Origin: CAZYBC01 sp964645645
GTDB taxonomy: Bacteria; Patescibacteriota; Microgenomatia; UBA1400; PJMF01
NCBI GenBank assembly: GCA_964645645.1
Contig: CAZYBC010000019.1
Coordinates: 1 to 24,489, forward strand
DNA: 24,489 bases
Direction: 5' to 3'
The notes beneath the pieces are model-generated. The model made no database searches. It was not told the DNA's origin and saw only the letters and a list, made by a program, of their open reading frames with translations. Positions within the stretch are counted from its first letter, which is position 1. The number at the start of each line of letters is the position of its first letter. The translations under genes and the position numbers were made by a program. Positions 6,860 through 15,499 of this stretch are shown here, one piece after another.

Positions 6860-8068
6860 ATGCCCGAAGATTTCCCTCAAACGATAACCTCTAGAACTAA
6901 AGAAAAGTTTACACTTGGTGAGTCGGGAATCTATGCCATCAGCATAACTGCTCGTTGTAATGGTAAGAATGATCTGAGAGTCGAAATTGATAATCAGTTT
7001 TTCAGAGAAATTCCACCCAAAAATAATATTCAAAAATTTGACATTCCTCCCGCTTGGAATGGAGCAAAACTAAAGGGTAGATCGCAAACAAATATTTTTC
7101 TGTTGCAATTGGATAAAGGAGAGCACGTTATTGATTTCATTCCTGAAAGGCAGGTAAAAGTTGAGACGTTTAGTTATTGGCAAATTGAAGATTCAACTCA
7201 CATTGAATTTAATTTTGATCAACAAGCGCAAGAAGGTGATAAACGACCATGGTTTACTTTTGTCTTGGTAGACTTACCACTTAAATCAATTGACGCCGAA
7301 GCTACTGTTAATTGGCATTATTTAGATGGGGATGATGTTAAATTGATTATTGATAATAAAATTGAGAAGAATTTATCTTCCGTTTTGTGGAAAAACTGGT
7401 TATGGCATGCTACTCCTCAACAAATTCTTAAAGGTTCTAAAGAAGAACAAAAAATTGTAACTAAAAATTTGTCTAAAGGAATTCACTATATTGAATTTTG
7501 GGCAGATAAAACTCCAACTTTGCACAAAATTATCTTCTATTTGGGTAACTTGGAATTAGAGCCAGCACAACCTGAACCTATAAATACTCCAACTGTTGAT
7601 AACCCTAAATGGACGGGAGACTTTTCTGATGACACTGATCAAATTATATTAGCTCGAGCCCTATTTGGCGAAGCGAGAAATACTTTAGTACCAGATGAAG
7701 CTCGAATAGCCATTGGTTGGGTGATAAAAAATCGAGTCATAAGTACTGGATGGCCTGATACTTATTTGGGAGTAATTACTAAACCCAAACATTTTAGCGC
7801 ATTTAATCTTGGAGATGATAACCGCCAATTTGTTGAAGATCCTTTTCACACTGGCAAAGAAGTAGATCGAGAAGCTTGGAGAAAAGCATATGATATTGCT
7901 GGAAAAGTTATCTCAGGTAAGTTGGCTGATCCAACGCAGGGGGCTAATCATTACTATGATGATAGTATTAACACTCCAGGTTGGGCTGATGATCAACAAC
8001 CGACGCTTATTGTTTCTTATATTAATCAATACGGACGAGAAGCAAAGGTGTTTTTTCTTAAATTATGA
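6860..8068 (+). CDS. SleB-type cell wall hydrolase with N-terminal beta domains
   Basis: The C-terminal region (about 257-402) is a Hydrolase_2/SleB domain: ILARALFGEARN carries the likely catalytic Glu271, then AIGWVIKNRV, KHFSAFN and a final GANHYYDDS...PGW. This family includes spore-cortex lytic enzymes and other peptidoglycan hydrolases. Residues ~1-235 are beta-rich and look like two related carbohydrate- or wall-binding domains (repeated pattern of DKGEHVIDF and SKGIHYIEFW). A proline-rich linker (EPAQPEPINTP) joins them. No signal peptide is present, and the promoter position supports the ATG at 6860, so the missing signal is probably real. It overlaps the next gene by ATGA, so the two are translationally coupled. 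Confidence 0.85.
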   Translation: MPEDFPQTITSRTKEKFTLGESGIYAISITARCNGKNDLRVEIDNQFFREIPPKNNIQKFDIPPAWNGAKLKGRSQTNIFLLQLDKGEHVIDFIPERQVKVETFSYWQIEDSTHIEFNFDQQAQEGDKRPWFTFVLVDLPLKSIDAEATVNWHYLDGDDVKLIIDNKIEKNLSSVLWKNWLWHATPQQILKGSKEEQKIVTKNLSKGIHYIEFWADKTPTLHKIIFYLGNLELEPAQPEPINTPTVDNPKWTGDFSDDTDQIILARALFGEARNTLVPDEARIAIGWVIKNRVISTGWPDTYLGVITKPKHFSAFNLGDDNRQFVEDPFHTGKEVDREAWRKAYDIAGKVISGKLADPTQGANHYYDDSINTPGWADDQQPTLIVSYINQYGREAKVFFLKL

Positions 8069-8790
8069 AAGGGAAATATTTATTTTTCAGTTTCCTCTTA
8101 GTTGCCTTAATTTTATTGGCTTCTATAAGATTAGAGACTAATGTGAGTAAGGTTAAGTCTTCTTTTTCGCCAGTTGCTGTTAACCCAAAAAATCTAATAG
8201 ATATACAAAAGTTGACTCTACTTGATTTTGATAACACTTTTCAGAGGAAGTCTGGCGGTGTATTTGTGTCTACAGGCGGTTTAGAAAAACAAGTATATTT
8301 TAATGATAAACCGCTTCAACATTTTACTTTATCTCCATCACGACAAGCCATATTTTCTTATGAGCCTAGTGATCAAGAACTCTCAATTATGCTCCGTAAT
8401 TTGAACAGCGGTGAAGCTCATGAAATTTTTCATACGATTGACCCGTCTTGGGATGTGACTGGTGATCTACATTGGTTGGGTGACCACCACGCTATTTTTC
8501 TACGTCACTGTGGTACTTCTTGCCAAGGATTAACTTTGTTAAACGTCCAAACTGGAGAAATTAAAAACGCAACACTGTCTTATATGTTTTTTACTAATCA
8601 ATCAGTCTATACCAACTTTGAAGATTGGTTTGGAGATGAACACAAAATGGAGAATCTTATCAATACAATACACACAGAGGCTGCTGATGGTAAATTTTAT
8701 TTAATTTTTGAAATGATGAGTGAAGCAGGAGAATCAAGCGGACAAAAGAAATTTTTATTCACAAGAGATTCACTTATTTTGGAATCTTAA
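8065..8790 (+). CDS. Membrane-anchored extracytoplasmic hypothetical protein
   Basis: The 241-residue protein starts with a positively charged MKGK and one hydrophobic segment (about 5-21), a signal peptide or anchor. The rest is soluble and contains beta-propeller-like phrases (FTLSPSRQAIFSYEPSDQ, SIMLRNLNSGEAHEIF, LHWLGDHHAIFLRHCG), with Cys at the CGTSC segment that could form a disulfide. No family is recognised. The ATGA overlap with the SleB-like gene suggests that both act on the cell surface. Confidence 0.75.
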   Translation: MKGKYLFFSFLLVALILLASIRLETNVSKVKSSFSPVAVNPKNLIDIQKLTLLDFDNTFQRKSGGVFVSTGGLEKQVYFNDKPLQHFTLSPSRQAIFSYEPSDQELSIMLRNLNSGEAHEIFHTIDPSWDVTGDLHWLGDHHAIFLRHCGTSCQGLTLLNVQTGEIKNATLSYMFFTNQSVYTNFEDWFGDEHKMENLINTIHTEAADGKFYLIFEMMSEAGESSGQKKFLFTRDSLILES

Positions 8791-8861
8791 AAATTGGTTG
8801 ATTTTTTTAAGCTGTCATAGATGAACTAAGAAAAAGGCTCGAGAAGTAAAAACCTGAGCGT

Positions 8862-10484
8862 TTATATTTCCACCGTACTTCCACCCATTTTTTTGATGAA
8901 GTAAGTATCATGTGAGATATAAAGGATCGCTCCTTGAAAATCCACTAAGGCATTTTCTAGTTCTTCAATAGAAGGTAAATCTAAGTGATTAGTTGGTTCA
9001 TCAAGAATCAATAAATTGGGTTCGTTGATTAACATTTTGATTATTTGGAAACGTGCTTTTTGGCCTCCGGATAGGTTGATGATTTTTTGGTTTGCGTCTT
9101 GAATAGGATTAAATAAATATTGTGCAAGAAGGCTCATGATTTTTTGATCGGTGGTGGCAATATTTTTTTCTTGGTAACTAATTCTAATGGCTTCTGATAA
9201 TGTGAGTGATAAATATTTTTTATCTATTTCTTGTTGGTATTCACCAATGCGCAGTTCGTCCGAGAGAATAATTTTTCCTTCAAAAATATTAGCCACAGGT
9301 TTTTTATTTTCGGCTAATGAAAGAATGGTTTTAACTAAAGTACTTTTACCAGCGCCATTTTTTCCTTTGATATAAATGCGATCGTTATCTCTAAGAGAAA
9401 AGTTTAAATTTTTAAAAATTGCTTGGTCGTATCCAAGGGATAAATTTCTAATGAGTAAGCGTTCAAGTCCACGTTCTCGTTTAGAAGTCATGTTAATTGA
9501 AATATTTTTTTCTTTAAACTTATCGTAAGAATCAACAACTTTTTTATCTAAATTTTCAACAGAATTTTGGTCAATCCAAAAAGAAGGTTTTACTGTTTGC
9601 GCTTTTAATTTTTCATAATCTTTTAGCCAATGGTCATAGCGAATTTTCCATTGTTTACTTTTAGCCCGCATTTCCAAGCCCCACTTAACTTTTTTTTTGG
9701 CTTCTTTGAGTTGGTTTAATTGACTGGTGTAATTTTTAACCGAGCTAAGCGTATTTGTTGAGTTAAGAGCAATATAGTGATCGTAGTTACCTTTGTAGAT
9801 GTTAAGTTTTTTATCTTTTAATTCAATAATTTTGTTGACATATTTAAGAACATCTCGATCGTGAGTGACCACAATGACCGTTTGTTTAAGACTTTTCATC
9901 CAAGAGATAAAACGTTCTTTGCCAAGATAATCTAAGTGATTAGTTGGTTCATCAATAAGTAGCAAGTCAGATTGAGAAAACATCATTCTAGTCATTTCAA
10001 CATAGCGTTTTTGTCCACCTGAAAGATTAGCTAAGGGTTGGGAAGAAGCCTCACGTGGAATATTAAAATCAGCAAGAGTGCTAAGCACTGACTCAACAAG
10101 ATTAAAGAATTTATTTTCGGTAAATAATTCTAATGTTTCCAAATATCTGTTAACATTGGTGTTTCTGCCTTCTTCAAAATCATCCATGATTTTTTTATAT
10201 TGATAGTAGTTGGGAATACTATCAATAATGTAATCCAGTGGAGATTGATCATCATGACGAATATGTTCTTGTTTGGTTAAAGTGACTTTGATTCCTTTAG
10301 CAGTGATAATTTCCCCTTCAAAATCATGATCTTCATGGCTGAGTATTTTTAGAAGGGTAGTTTTGCCATAACCGTTTCTACCAATTAAGGCAATCTTTTC
10401 TCCCGGCATGATAGAAAAAGAAATACCTTTAAAAAGATATTTTGCCCCAATTGATTTAGAAAGGTTATTAGCATCGAGTAACAT
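8862..10484 (-). CDS. ABC-F family ATPase
   Basis: The 540-residue protein has two ABC domains and no membrane segments, as in ABC-F translation factors and ribosome-protection proteins. Domain 1 has Walker A GRNGYGKTT (35-43), signature LSGGQ (154-158) and Walker B with catalytic E179 in LLLIDEPTNHLD. Domain 2 has GKNGAGKST (374-382), a second LSGGQ and LLILDEPTNHLD. The linker (about 241-325) is helical and very basic, the position of the P-site-tRNA interaction motif. The subtype (EttA-like, Uup-like or antibiotic resistance) cannot be decided from sequence reading. It is convergent with the preceding gene and monocistronic. Confidence 0.93.
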   Translation of the reverse strand: MLLDANNLSKSIGAKYLFKGISFSIMPGEKIALIGRNGYGKTTLLKILSHEDHDFEGEIITAKGIKVTLTKQEHIRHDDQSPLDYIIDSIPNYYQYKKIMDDFEEGRNTNVNRYLETLELFTENKFFNLVESVLSTLADFNIPREASSQPLANLSGGQKRYVEMTRMMFSQSDLLLIDEPTNHLDYLGKERFISWMKSLKQTVIVVTHDRDVLKYVNKIIELKDKKLNIYKGNYDHYIALNSTNTLSSVKNYTSQLNQLKEAKKKVKWGLEMRAKSKQWKIRYDHWLKDYEKLKAQTVKPSFWIDQNSVENLDKKVVDSYDKFKEKNISINMTSKRERGLERLLIRNLSLGYDQAIFKNLNFSLRDNDRIYIKGKNGAGKSTLVKTILSLAENKKPVANIFEGKIILSDELRIGEYQQEIDKKYLSLTLSEAIRISYQEKNIATTDQKIMSLLAQYLFNPIQDANQKIINLSGGQKARFQIIKMLINEPNLLILDEPTNHLDLPSIEELENALVDFQGAILYISHDTYFIKKMGGSTVEI

Positions 10485-10493
10485 GAAGATTTG

Positions 10494-10524
10494 ATTATAC
10501 CTTAAAATTTAGCTTGTTAATCAA
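10494..10524 (-). promoter_or_regulatory. Promoter for ABC-F gene
   Basis: On the minus strand TTGATT (10524-10519) is followed after 19 bases by a perfect TATAAT (10499-10494), nine bases before the ATG at 10484. Transcription would start within two or three bases of the start codon. Confidence 0.55.
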
Positions 10525-10634
10525 TATATTTTTCTGGCTTGTTGCAGAAAAACTTCATCGATGTTATTGTTACATTGGTTGTTGGTACCTTTATTGCTTA
10601 CAGAATAATTAACTAAGTAAAACATTCTTAATTT

Positions 10635-11249
10635 ATGAATCAAAAAATTCTCACCATCAAAAATCAATTAGCCGATGAGATAAAAAATTCTACCCATTGT
10701 GAGATGTGGTTTTATGAAGAGCATGTGTTAGTGGTTGAAAAATTAGCCATGGATTTATGTGATAAAAATCCGCAAGCCAACAAAGATGCTGTTACGTTGA
10801 TGGTTTGGTTTCATGATATTGGTAGAGCCCACAACAATAATAAAGATCATGATTTGTATGGAGCTGATTATGCTAGAAAATTATTGACAGAGCAGCAGTT
10901 TGATCAAAAATTAATTGATTTAATAGCTGATGCATGTACCACTCATTCTTGTGATGAACATGGTATGCCGCAGACATTAGAAGGTAAGATTTTAGCTACG
11001 GCAGATGCTTTAAGTCATTTTCATCATGGTTTTTATTTAAGAATTTTAAATTCTTGGAGTAAAGATTCAGATCCCCAACATTATCCAGAATTAACTGCCA
11101 ATAGATCTGATTATCAATTTTTAAAGAAAAAGTTATTTGCCAAAATTGATCGAGATTTAAATGACAAAATTTTCTTTGAAGAAGTACGACAAGCAGTTTT
11201 ACCAATGTATCAAGCTTGGCAAAAAATTATTGAAGAAGTAAAACTGTGA
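10635..11249 (+). CDS. HD-domain phosphohydrolase
   Basis: The 204-residue protein has the ordered metal ligands of an HD hydrolase: His30 (EEHV), His60-Asp61 (WFHDIGR), His104 (CTTHS) and Asp124 (ATADAL). Such enzymes act on nucleotides or other phosphate esters; the substrate here is not predictable. It is a standalone HD domain without a RelA or GGDEF partner. The ATG at 10635 may be served by AATAAT (10604-10609), giving a ~20-base leader, or by a poor CATTCT six bases upstream of the start; neither is compelling. Confidence 0.9.
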   Translation: MNQKILTIKNQLADEIKNSTHCEMWFYEEHVLVVEKLAMDLCDKNPQANKDAVTLMVWFHDIGRAHNNNKDHDLYGADYARKLLTEQQFDQKLIDLIADACTTHSCDEHGMPQTLEGKILATADALSHFHHGFYLRILNSWSKDSDPQHYPELTANRSDYQFLKKKLFAKIDRDLNDKIFFEEVRQAVLPMYQAWQKIIEEVKL

Positions 11250-11320
11250 TACTGTTAATGGGTAAGATAAGATCATTATTATGTTTCAAATAAAAATTTT
11301 TTTTACCACTCAAATTTAGA

Positions 11321-11349
11321 TTGGAATTCACTTCTGCTTCTGTTAAAAT
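11321..11349 (+). promoter_or_regulatory. Promoter for the envelope module
   Basis: TTGGAA (11321-11326), 17 bases, TAAAAT (11344-11349), then eight bases to ATG 11358. It probably drives all three genes through 14561. Confidence 0.5.
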
Positions 11350-11357
11350 TTATACTT

Positions 11358-11579
11358 ATGTTTGAATTTATTACCATCACCTTATTATATCTATTTATAG
11401 CAGTTAAACCTGCTCAAGCTTATTTAGATCCTGGAACTGGTAGTTATATTACTCAATTAGCTATTGGTTTTTTAATTGGAGGTGGCTATTTTGTTAAAAT
11501 GTATTGGCAAAAAATAATTGTTTTTTTTAAATCTATTTTAGATCGCAAACAAAAAAATGAAGAAAAAAAAGATTCCTGA
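11358..11579 (+). CDS. Small LDPGTGSY membrane protein
   Basis: The 73-residue protein has a hydrophobic N-terminus (about 3-18, possibly a cleaved signal ending in AQA), the motif AYLDPGTGSYITQ (21-33), a second hydrophobic helix (about 32-52) and a charged tail. I know the YLDPGTGSY motif from small membrane proteins found beside sulfatase-like and methyltransferase genes in envelope polysaccharide loci; no biochemical role is established. Its 3' end overlaps the methyltransferase gene by 23 bases. Confidence 0.8.
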   Translation: MFEFITITLLYLFIAVKPAQAYLDPGTGSYITQLAIGFLIGGGYFVKMYWQKIIVFFKSILDRKQKNEEKKDS

Positions 11580-12957
11580 AAAAGAACTCAGCTCTTTTCG
11601 TGATCCAAGTGGTTTTGTTTATTACGCTGACGATAAAATTTACAGGCAAGTAAATTCTTCTTATAAGCAAGAGTATTTGTTATTTACTGAAAGTGGACTT
11701 AGTCAACGTTTAATTAAAGATCAATTATTAATTCCTTTTGTTGAAGCAAAAAATAGTAAAGAGACTAACTCTAATGTTTTTATTCAGCTAGTTGCTGATA
11801 AAATCCCTTTTATTTCTTATCCTTATGAATGGTCTTTTTCTCAACTTAAAGATGCAGCTTTGTTAACTTTAAAAATTCAAAAAATTGCTCTTGAATATGG
11901 CATGAGTCTTAAGGATGCTAGTGCTTATAATGTACAGTTTTTGAAGGGAAAGCCTATTTTTATAGATTTGCTTTCATTTGAAAAATATCAAGAAGGTACT
12001 CCTTGGGTGGCTTATCAGCAGTTTTGTGAACACTTTTTAGGTCCTTTAGCGTTAATGGCTAAAGTAGATTTAAGATTTAACTTGTTGTTTAAAACTCATC
12101 TTAATGGTATCCCTCTAGATTTAATTAGTAAATTATTACCCAAAGCTAGTTTTTTTAATTTTTCTTTGTTGTCTCATCTGCATCTACATGCCCGTAATCA
12201 AAAAAAATATGCTAGTTTTACAGAAGAAAAAAAAGTGGAAATTCAGCAAAAACTTTCTAAGACAATGTTATTGGGGATTATTGAAAGTTTAGAATCAACA
12301 GTAAAAAGTTTAAAGTTAAATAAGTATGATACTGAATGGGGAGAGTATTACACTTTTACTAATTATTCTGATAAAGCTTTTGAGGCTAAAAAAACCGTAG
12401 TAAAGAACTTAATTAGTGAAGTTAAACCAAAGTCTGTTTGGGATTTGGGTGGAAATACCGGTGAGTTTAGTCGTTTAGCTAGTCAGCAAAAAATTCAAAC
12501 ACTTTCTTTTGATATTGATCCTTTAGCTGTAGAAAAAAATTATTTGCAGGTTAAACAACAAAAAGAAACTCACATTTTACCTTTATTAATGGATTTAATG
12601 AATCCTAGCCCAGATTTAGGTTGGAATTTAGCAGAAAGAAAATCTTTGTTAGCAAGAGGTCCAGCAGATTTAGTTATGGCTTTAGCCTTAATTCATCATC
12701 TGTGTATTTCTAATAATTTGCCCTTTGAATTTTTAGCTAAATTTTGTCATCAATTAGGTAAACATTTAATTATTGAATTTGTGCCCAAGGAAGATTCAAA
12801 AGTGCAAATTCTTTTGGCTACACGCAAAGATGTTTTCCCTAATTATAATCAAGAAGCTTTTGAAAAAGTTTTTTCCCAGTTTTATCAAATTAAGAAAAAA
12901 ATACCTTTAAAACTTGGTTCAAAGAGAACTATTTATTTAATGACAACTAAGTTATGA
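11557..12957 (+). CDS. SAM methyltransferase with kinase-like N-terminal half
   Basis: The C-terminal half (about 275-466) is a class I methyltransferase: motif I VWDLGGNTGEFS (294-305), acidic FDID (318-321) after the next strand, and LVMALALIHHL. The N-terminal half starts with FRDPSGFVYY and has LKDASAYNVQF (118-128) followed by PIFIDLLSFE (133-142). The spacing D-x4-N then I-D matches a kinase/phosphotransferase catalytic loop and metal-binding Asp, so this half is probably kinase-like (inference). The methyl acceptor is unknown; the flanking genes point to an envelope glycan or lipid. The gene overlaps both neighbours, with ATGA at its end, and belongs to one operon. Confidence 0.85.
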   Translation: MKKKKIPEKELSSFRDPSGFVYYADDKIYRQVNSSYKQEYLLFTESGLSQRLIKDQLLIPFVEAKNSKETNSNVFIQLVADKIPFISYPYEWSFSQLKDAALLTLKIQKIALEYGMSLKDASAYNVQFLKGKPIFIDLLSFEKYQEGTPWVAYQQFCEHFLGPLALMAKVDLRFNLLFKTHLNGIPLDLISKLLPKASFFNFSLLSHLHLHARNQKKYASFTEEKKVEIQQKLSKTMLLGIIESLESTVKSLKLNKYDTEWGEYYTFTNYSDKAFEAKKTVVKNLISEVKPKSVWDLGGNTGEFSRLASQQKIQTLSFDIDPLAVEKNYLQVKQQKETHILPLLMDLMNPSPDLGWNLAERKSLLARGPADLVMALALIHHLCISNNLPFEFLAKFCHQLGKHLIIEFVPKEDSKVQILLATRKDVFPNYNQEAFEKVFSQFYQIKKKIPLKLGSKRTIYLMTTKL

Positions 12958-14561
12958 AAAAATTAAAAAATTGGTTAGGGCCTTTTTTATTTACTCTTTT
13001 TCCTACTTTGGTAATTTATGCTCATAATATTGATCAATTATCTTTAGATAGATTGAATACGCCTCTTATTTATTCAATTTTATTGTTTATTGTAAGTAGT
13101 TGTGTAGCTTTTGCTTTACTAAGATCTTCACAAAAAGCCAGTATTTTAACTTCATTGTGGATTTTATTATTTTTTTCTTATGGTTATGTTTATTTATATT
13201 TAGGCAGTTTGCCATTAATAGCTTCATTACCGTTGAGTGTTAATAAAATTTTACTTTCAGCCTTTTTGATAATATTAATAACGTTTGCTTTTTTACTAGC
13301 CAAAACTAAAAAATCCTTGGCAAATATCATTGCAGTTTTAAATCTAGTGAGTTTTGTTTTAATTTTACTTAATCTATTGACGATTATTCCTTTTGAAATT
13401 AAAAGAAGTATTGGCGCTTTTAAGTTGAAATCATATATTAAGAATCAGCTTGTGGTAAAACAGCCAGAAACTCAGGCAATTTTGAAACCAGATATTTATT
13501 ACATTATTTTTGATCGTTATGGCAGGCAAGATGTCCTGCAAAAGTATTTAAACTTTGATAATCAAAAAAACATTAATTTTTTGCAAGAAAATGGTTTTTT
13601 TGTGGCTGAAAACAGTTACGCTAATTATCCGAATACTTTTTTATCTTTAAGTTCTTCTTTAAACATAACTCATTTGGATTTTTTAAGTAAAAATTTAGGA
13701 GCTAACCAAAATAATCGGACTAATGTTTACCATCAGCTTATTGAAAATAATCAAGTAGCTCAGTTTTTAAAATGGCAAGGATATAAATATGTAATTTCTG
13801 GCAGTTTTTGGGATCCAACAAAAGTTAATGGCATTTCTGATGAAGGTTATAATTTATTTGCTGATTTTGATGAATTTCATCTTTTTATTTATGAACGGAC
13901 TTTGCTTAATACAATTAGAGGCCTTATTGAAGGCAAACAACTATACACAGGCATAGAAAGATTGAATAAATTGTCTTTAAATTTAGATTACCGTTTAGCT
14001 AAAATTAAAAAATTAGATACTCAGCCACAACCAGTATTTTTATTTGCTCATTTTTTGATGCCTCATGATCCCACTATTATGTCTTCAGAATGTGAACCTT
14101 TATCTTTTGAAGAAATTAGACATCAGTCAGAAGAAGAAGGTTATTTAAATGAATTGCAATGTGCCAATACAGTCATGCAAGTTTTAGTTGATAAAATTCA
14201 AGCTAATTCTGACCGGCCAGCAGTGATTATTTTTCAATCAGATGAAGGTTCGTATTTACCAGCTAAATATTTTAACCAAAATGGTAAATTAATTCCTGAA
14301 AGTTTAGATTCTTATGTTATTCATAGCGCAGTTTTTAACAGTATTTATTTACCTGCAAAAGAAAATACCCAAAAGCCAGCAAATTATGAAGCTCTTGGCT
14401 TAGATAAAAATTCAAGCCCAGTCAATACTTTTAGAATAATCTTTAATTATTACTTTGGTACCAATTTACCTTTGTTGGAAAATAAAACTTATATCTTTAA
14501 AGATGAAAGTCATCCTTATCAATTTATAGATTTAACACCGGAGTTAATAAAGAGTTTTTAG
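12954..14561 (+). CDS. Membrane sulfatase-like hydrolase/transferase
   Basis: The 535-residue protein has five hydrophobic helices in residues ~10-145 and then an alkaline-phosphatase-fold domain: PDIYYIIFDRYG (179-190) with two Asp, YPNTFLSLSSSLN (225-237) with Thr228 as the likely nucleophile, FLMPHDP with a metal-binding His, and IIFQSDEGS as the last metal site. This arrangement recalls lipid-linked phosphoethanolamine or glycerol-phosphate transferases. A catalytic domain outside the membrane, transferring or removing a phospho- or sulfo-group on envelope glycans, is inferred. It overlaps the methyltransferase by 4 bases, and its 3' end overlaps the convergent copper-operon gene by 18 bases. 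Confidence 0.87.
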   Translation: MKKLKNWLGPFLFTLFPTLVIYAHNIDQLSLDRLNTPLIYSILLFIVSSCVAFALLRSSQKASILTSLWILLFFSYGYVYLYLGSLPLIASLPLSVNKILLSAFLIILITFAFLLAKTKKSLANIIAVLNLVSFVLILLNLLTIIPFEIKRSIGAFKLKSYIKNQLVVKQPETQAILKPDIYYIIFDRYGRQDVLQKYLNFDNQKNINFLQENGFFVAENSYANYPNTFLSLSSSLNITHLDFLSKNLGANQNNRTNVYHQLIENNQVAQFLKWQGYKYVISGSFWDPTKVNGISDEGYNLFADFDEFHLFIYERTLLNTIRGLIEGKQLYTGIERLNKLSLNLDYRLAKIKKLDTQPQPVFLFAHFLMPHDPTIMSSECEPLSFEEIRHQSEEEGYLNELQCANTVMQVLVDKIQANSDRPAVIIFQSDEGSYLPAKYFNQNGKLIPESLDSYVIHSAVFNSIYLPAKENTQKPANYEALGLDKNSSPVNTFRIIFNYYFGTNLPLLENKTYIFKDESHPYQFIDLTPELIKSF

Positions 14562-15278
14562 CACAAAAAATAAAACAGCTATCCCAGAACATATCATCAA
14601 AATTCCCAGTAAATAATCTTGCCACTTTGTTTTTTTACCAGAACGTTTAGTAATCGGTGTTGTCAATAAAAAATAACAACCGAATAAAAATAAATATCCT
14701 GAAAAAATTTTTAACCCCCAATTAAGTTGTTGATCATTTAAATTAAGTAAACTTTTAAAAGCTAAAAGACTAAAATTACTAATCATTAAACCTAGAATTG
14801 GATAAAAAAGAGGACTATCAAAATTGATTGGCTCATGCTGTTCTTTAATGACAGTCTGTTTATTAATTTTAGCTAACAAAGCCGCACGAAGTTTTTTAAA
14901 ATTAGTTAAACCAGTTAAAAAAATACTTTGACCATTATTTAACCAAATATAAATTTCTCTAATGGAATGTTGAGTAGTCCATTTGATTGTTACTTTTTTT
15001 ATCTTTGCTAAGTCATATCTTTCTAAGGTGTGTTCAGATTTTCGTTGGAGATTTTTATTAGACAACTCTATTTTTAATTTAGCTATTTTTTTAAAAAAAT
15101 AAAAAGAAAACATTCCAATTAATAGTAAAATAAAACTAATGCTAAAGTAAAAAATGATAGGAATTAAAATTTTATAAATAAGAGCACTAAAATAAAAACC
15201 GACGATCAAACTAAAACACAAACTTAAATAGGCTTGTTTGCGGCGTTTAAGTTCAGATTTAGAAGTATAAAATTGCAT
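14544..15278 (-). CDS. Membrane protein, last gene of copper operon
   Basis: The 244-residue protein has two hydrophobic helices near the N-terminus (about 15-35 and 37-58), a soluble middle (about 75-150) with IKKVTIKW and IYIWLNNGQSIFLTGL strands reminiscent of a PH-like domain, and two or three further helices to the C-terminus. No family is recognised and no obvious metal ligands are seen. Its ATG overlaps the stop of the chaperone gene by one base (TAATG), so it is co-translated with the copper genes. A link to copper rests on position only. Confidence 0.75.
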   Translation of the reverse strand: MQFYTSKSELKRRKQAYLSLCFSLIVGFYFSALIYKILIPIIFYFSISFILLLIGMFSFYFFKKIAKLKIELSNKNLQRKSEHTLERYDLAKIKKVTIKWTTQHSIREIYIWLNNGQSIFLTGLTNFKKLRAALLAKINKQTVIKEQHEPINFDSPLFYPILGLMISNFSLLAFKSLLNLNDQQLNWGLKIFSGYLFLFGCYFLLTTPITKRSGKKTKWQDYLLGILMICSGIAVLFFVLKTLY

Positions 15279-15499
15279 TAACTTAACTTTACTTGATAAT
15301 TAAGTTTATTAATTTCCTTAATGATTTTTTCAAGACTAATTTTTTCTGAATCATAACTAACAGTTAATTCTTGTTTAGCATAACTGGTTTTGCTACTCAT
15401 AACACCTTCTAGGTCTTCTAATTGAAAATCAATGTTCATCGCACAAGCGCTACAATGCATATCTAAAATTTTAAGTTTGCTGGTAACAATTTTTTTCAT
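15278..15499 (-). CDS. copZ: Heavy-metal-associated copper chaperone, CopZ-like
   Basis: The 73-residue single HMA domain has the metal-binding loop MHCSACAMNID (Cys at 16 and 19, the CxxC pair) and the usual ferredoxin-like beta-alpha-beta pattern, ending LNYQVKL. It would carry Cu(I) in the cytoplasm to the CopA ATPase encoded two genes upstream. The start ATG overlaps the stop of the TauE/cupredoxin gene as ATGA. Copper rather than another soft metal is inferred from the operon. Confidence 0.88.
   Translation of the reverse strand: MKKIVTSKLKILDMHCSACAMNIDFQLEDLEGVMSSKTSYAKQELTVSYDSEKISLEKIIKEINKLNYQVKLS

Noticed and set aside
8836..8860. Possible terminator at the end of the ABC-F gene (GCTC/GAGC followed by T run on the minus strand)
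   Set aside because: Only a 4-bp stem with a 15-base loop; too weak to call.
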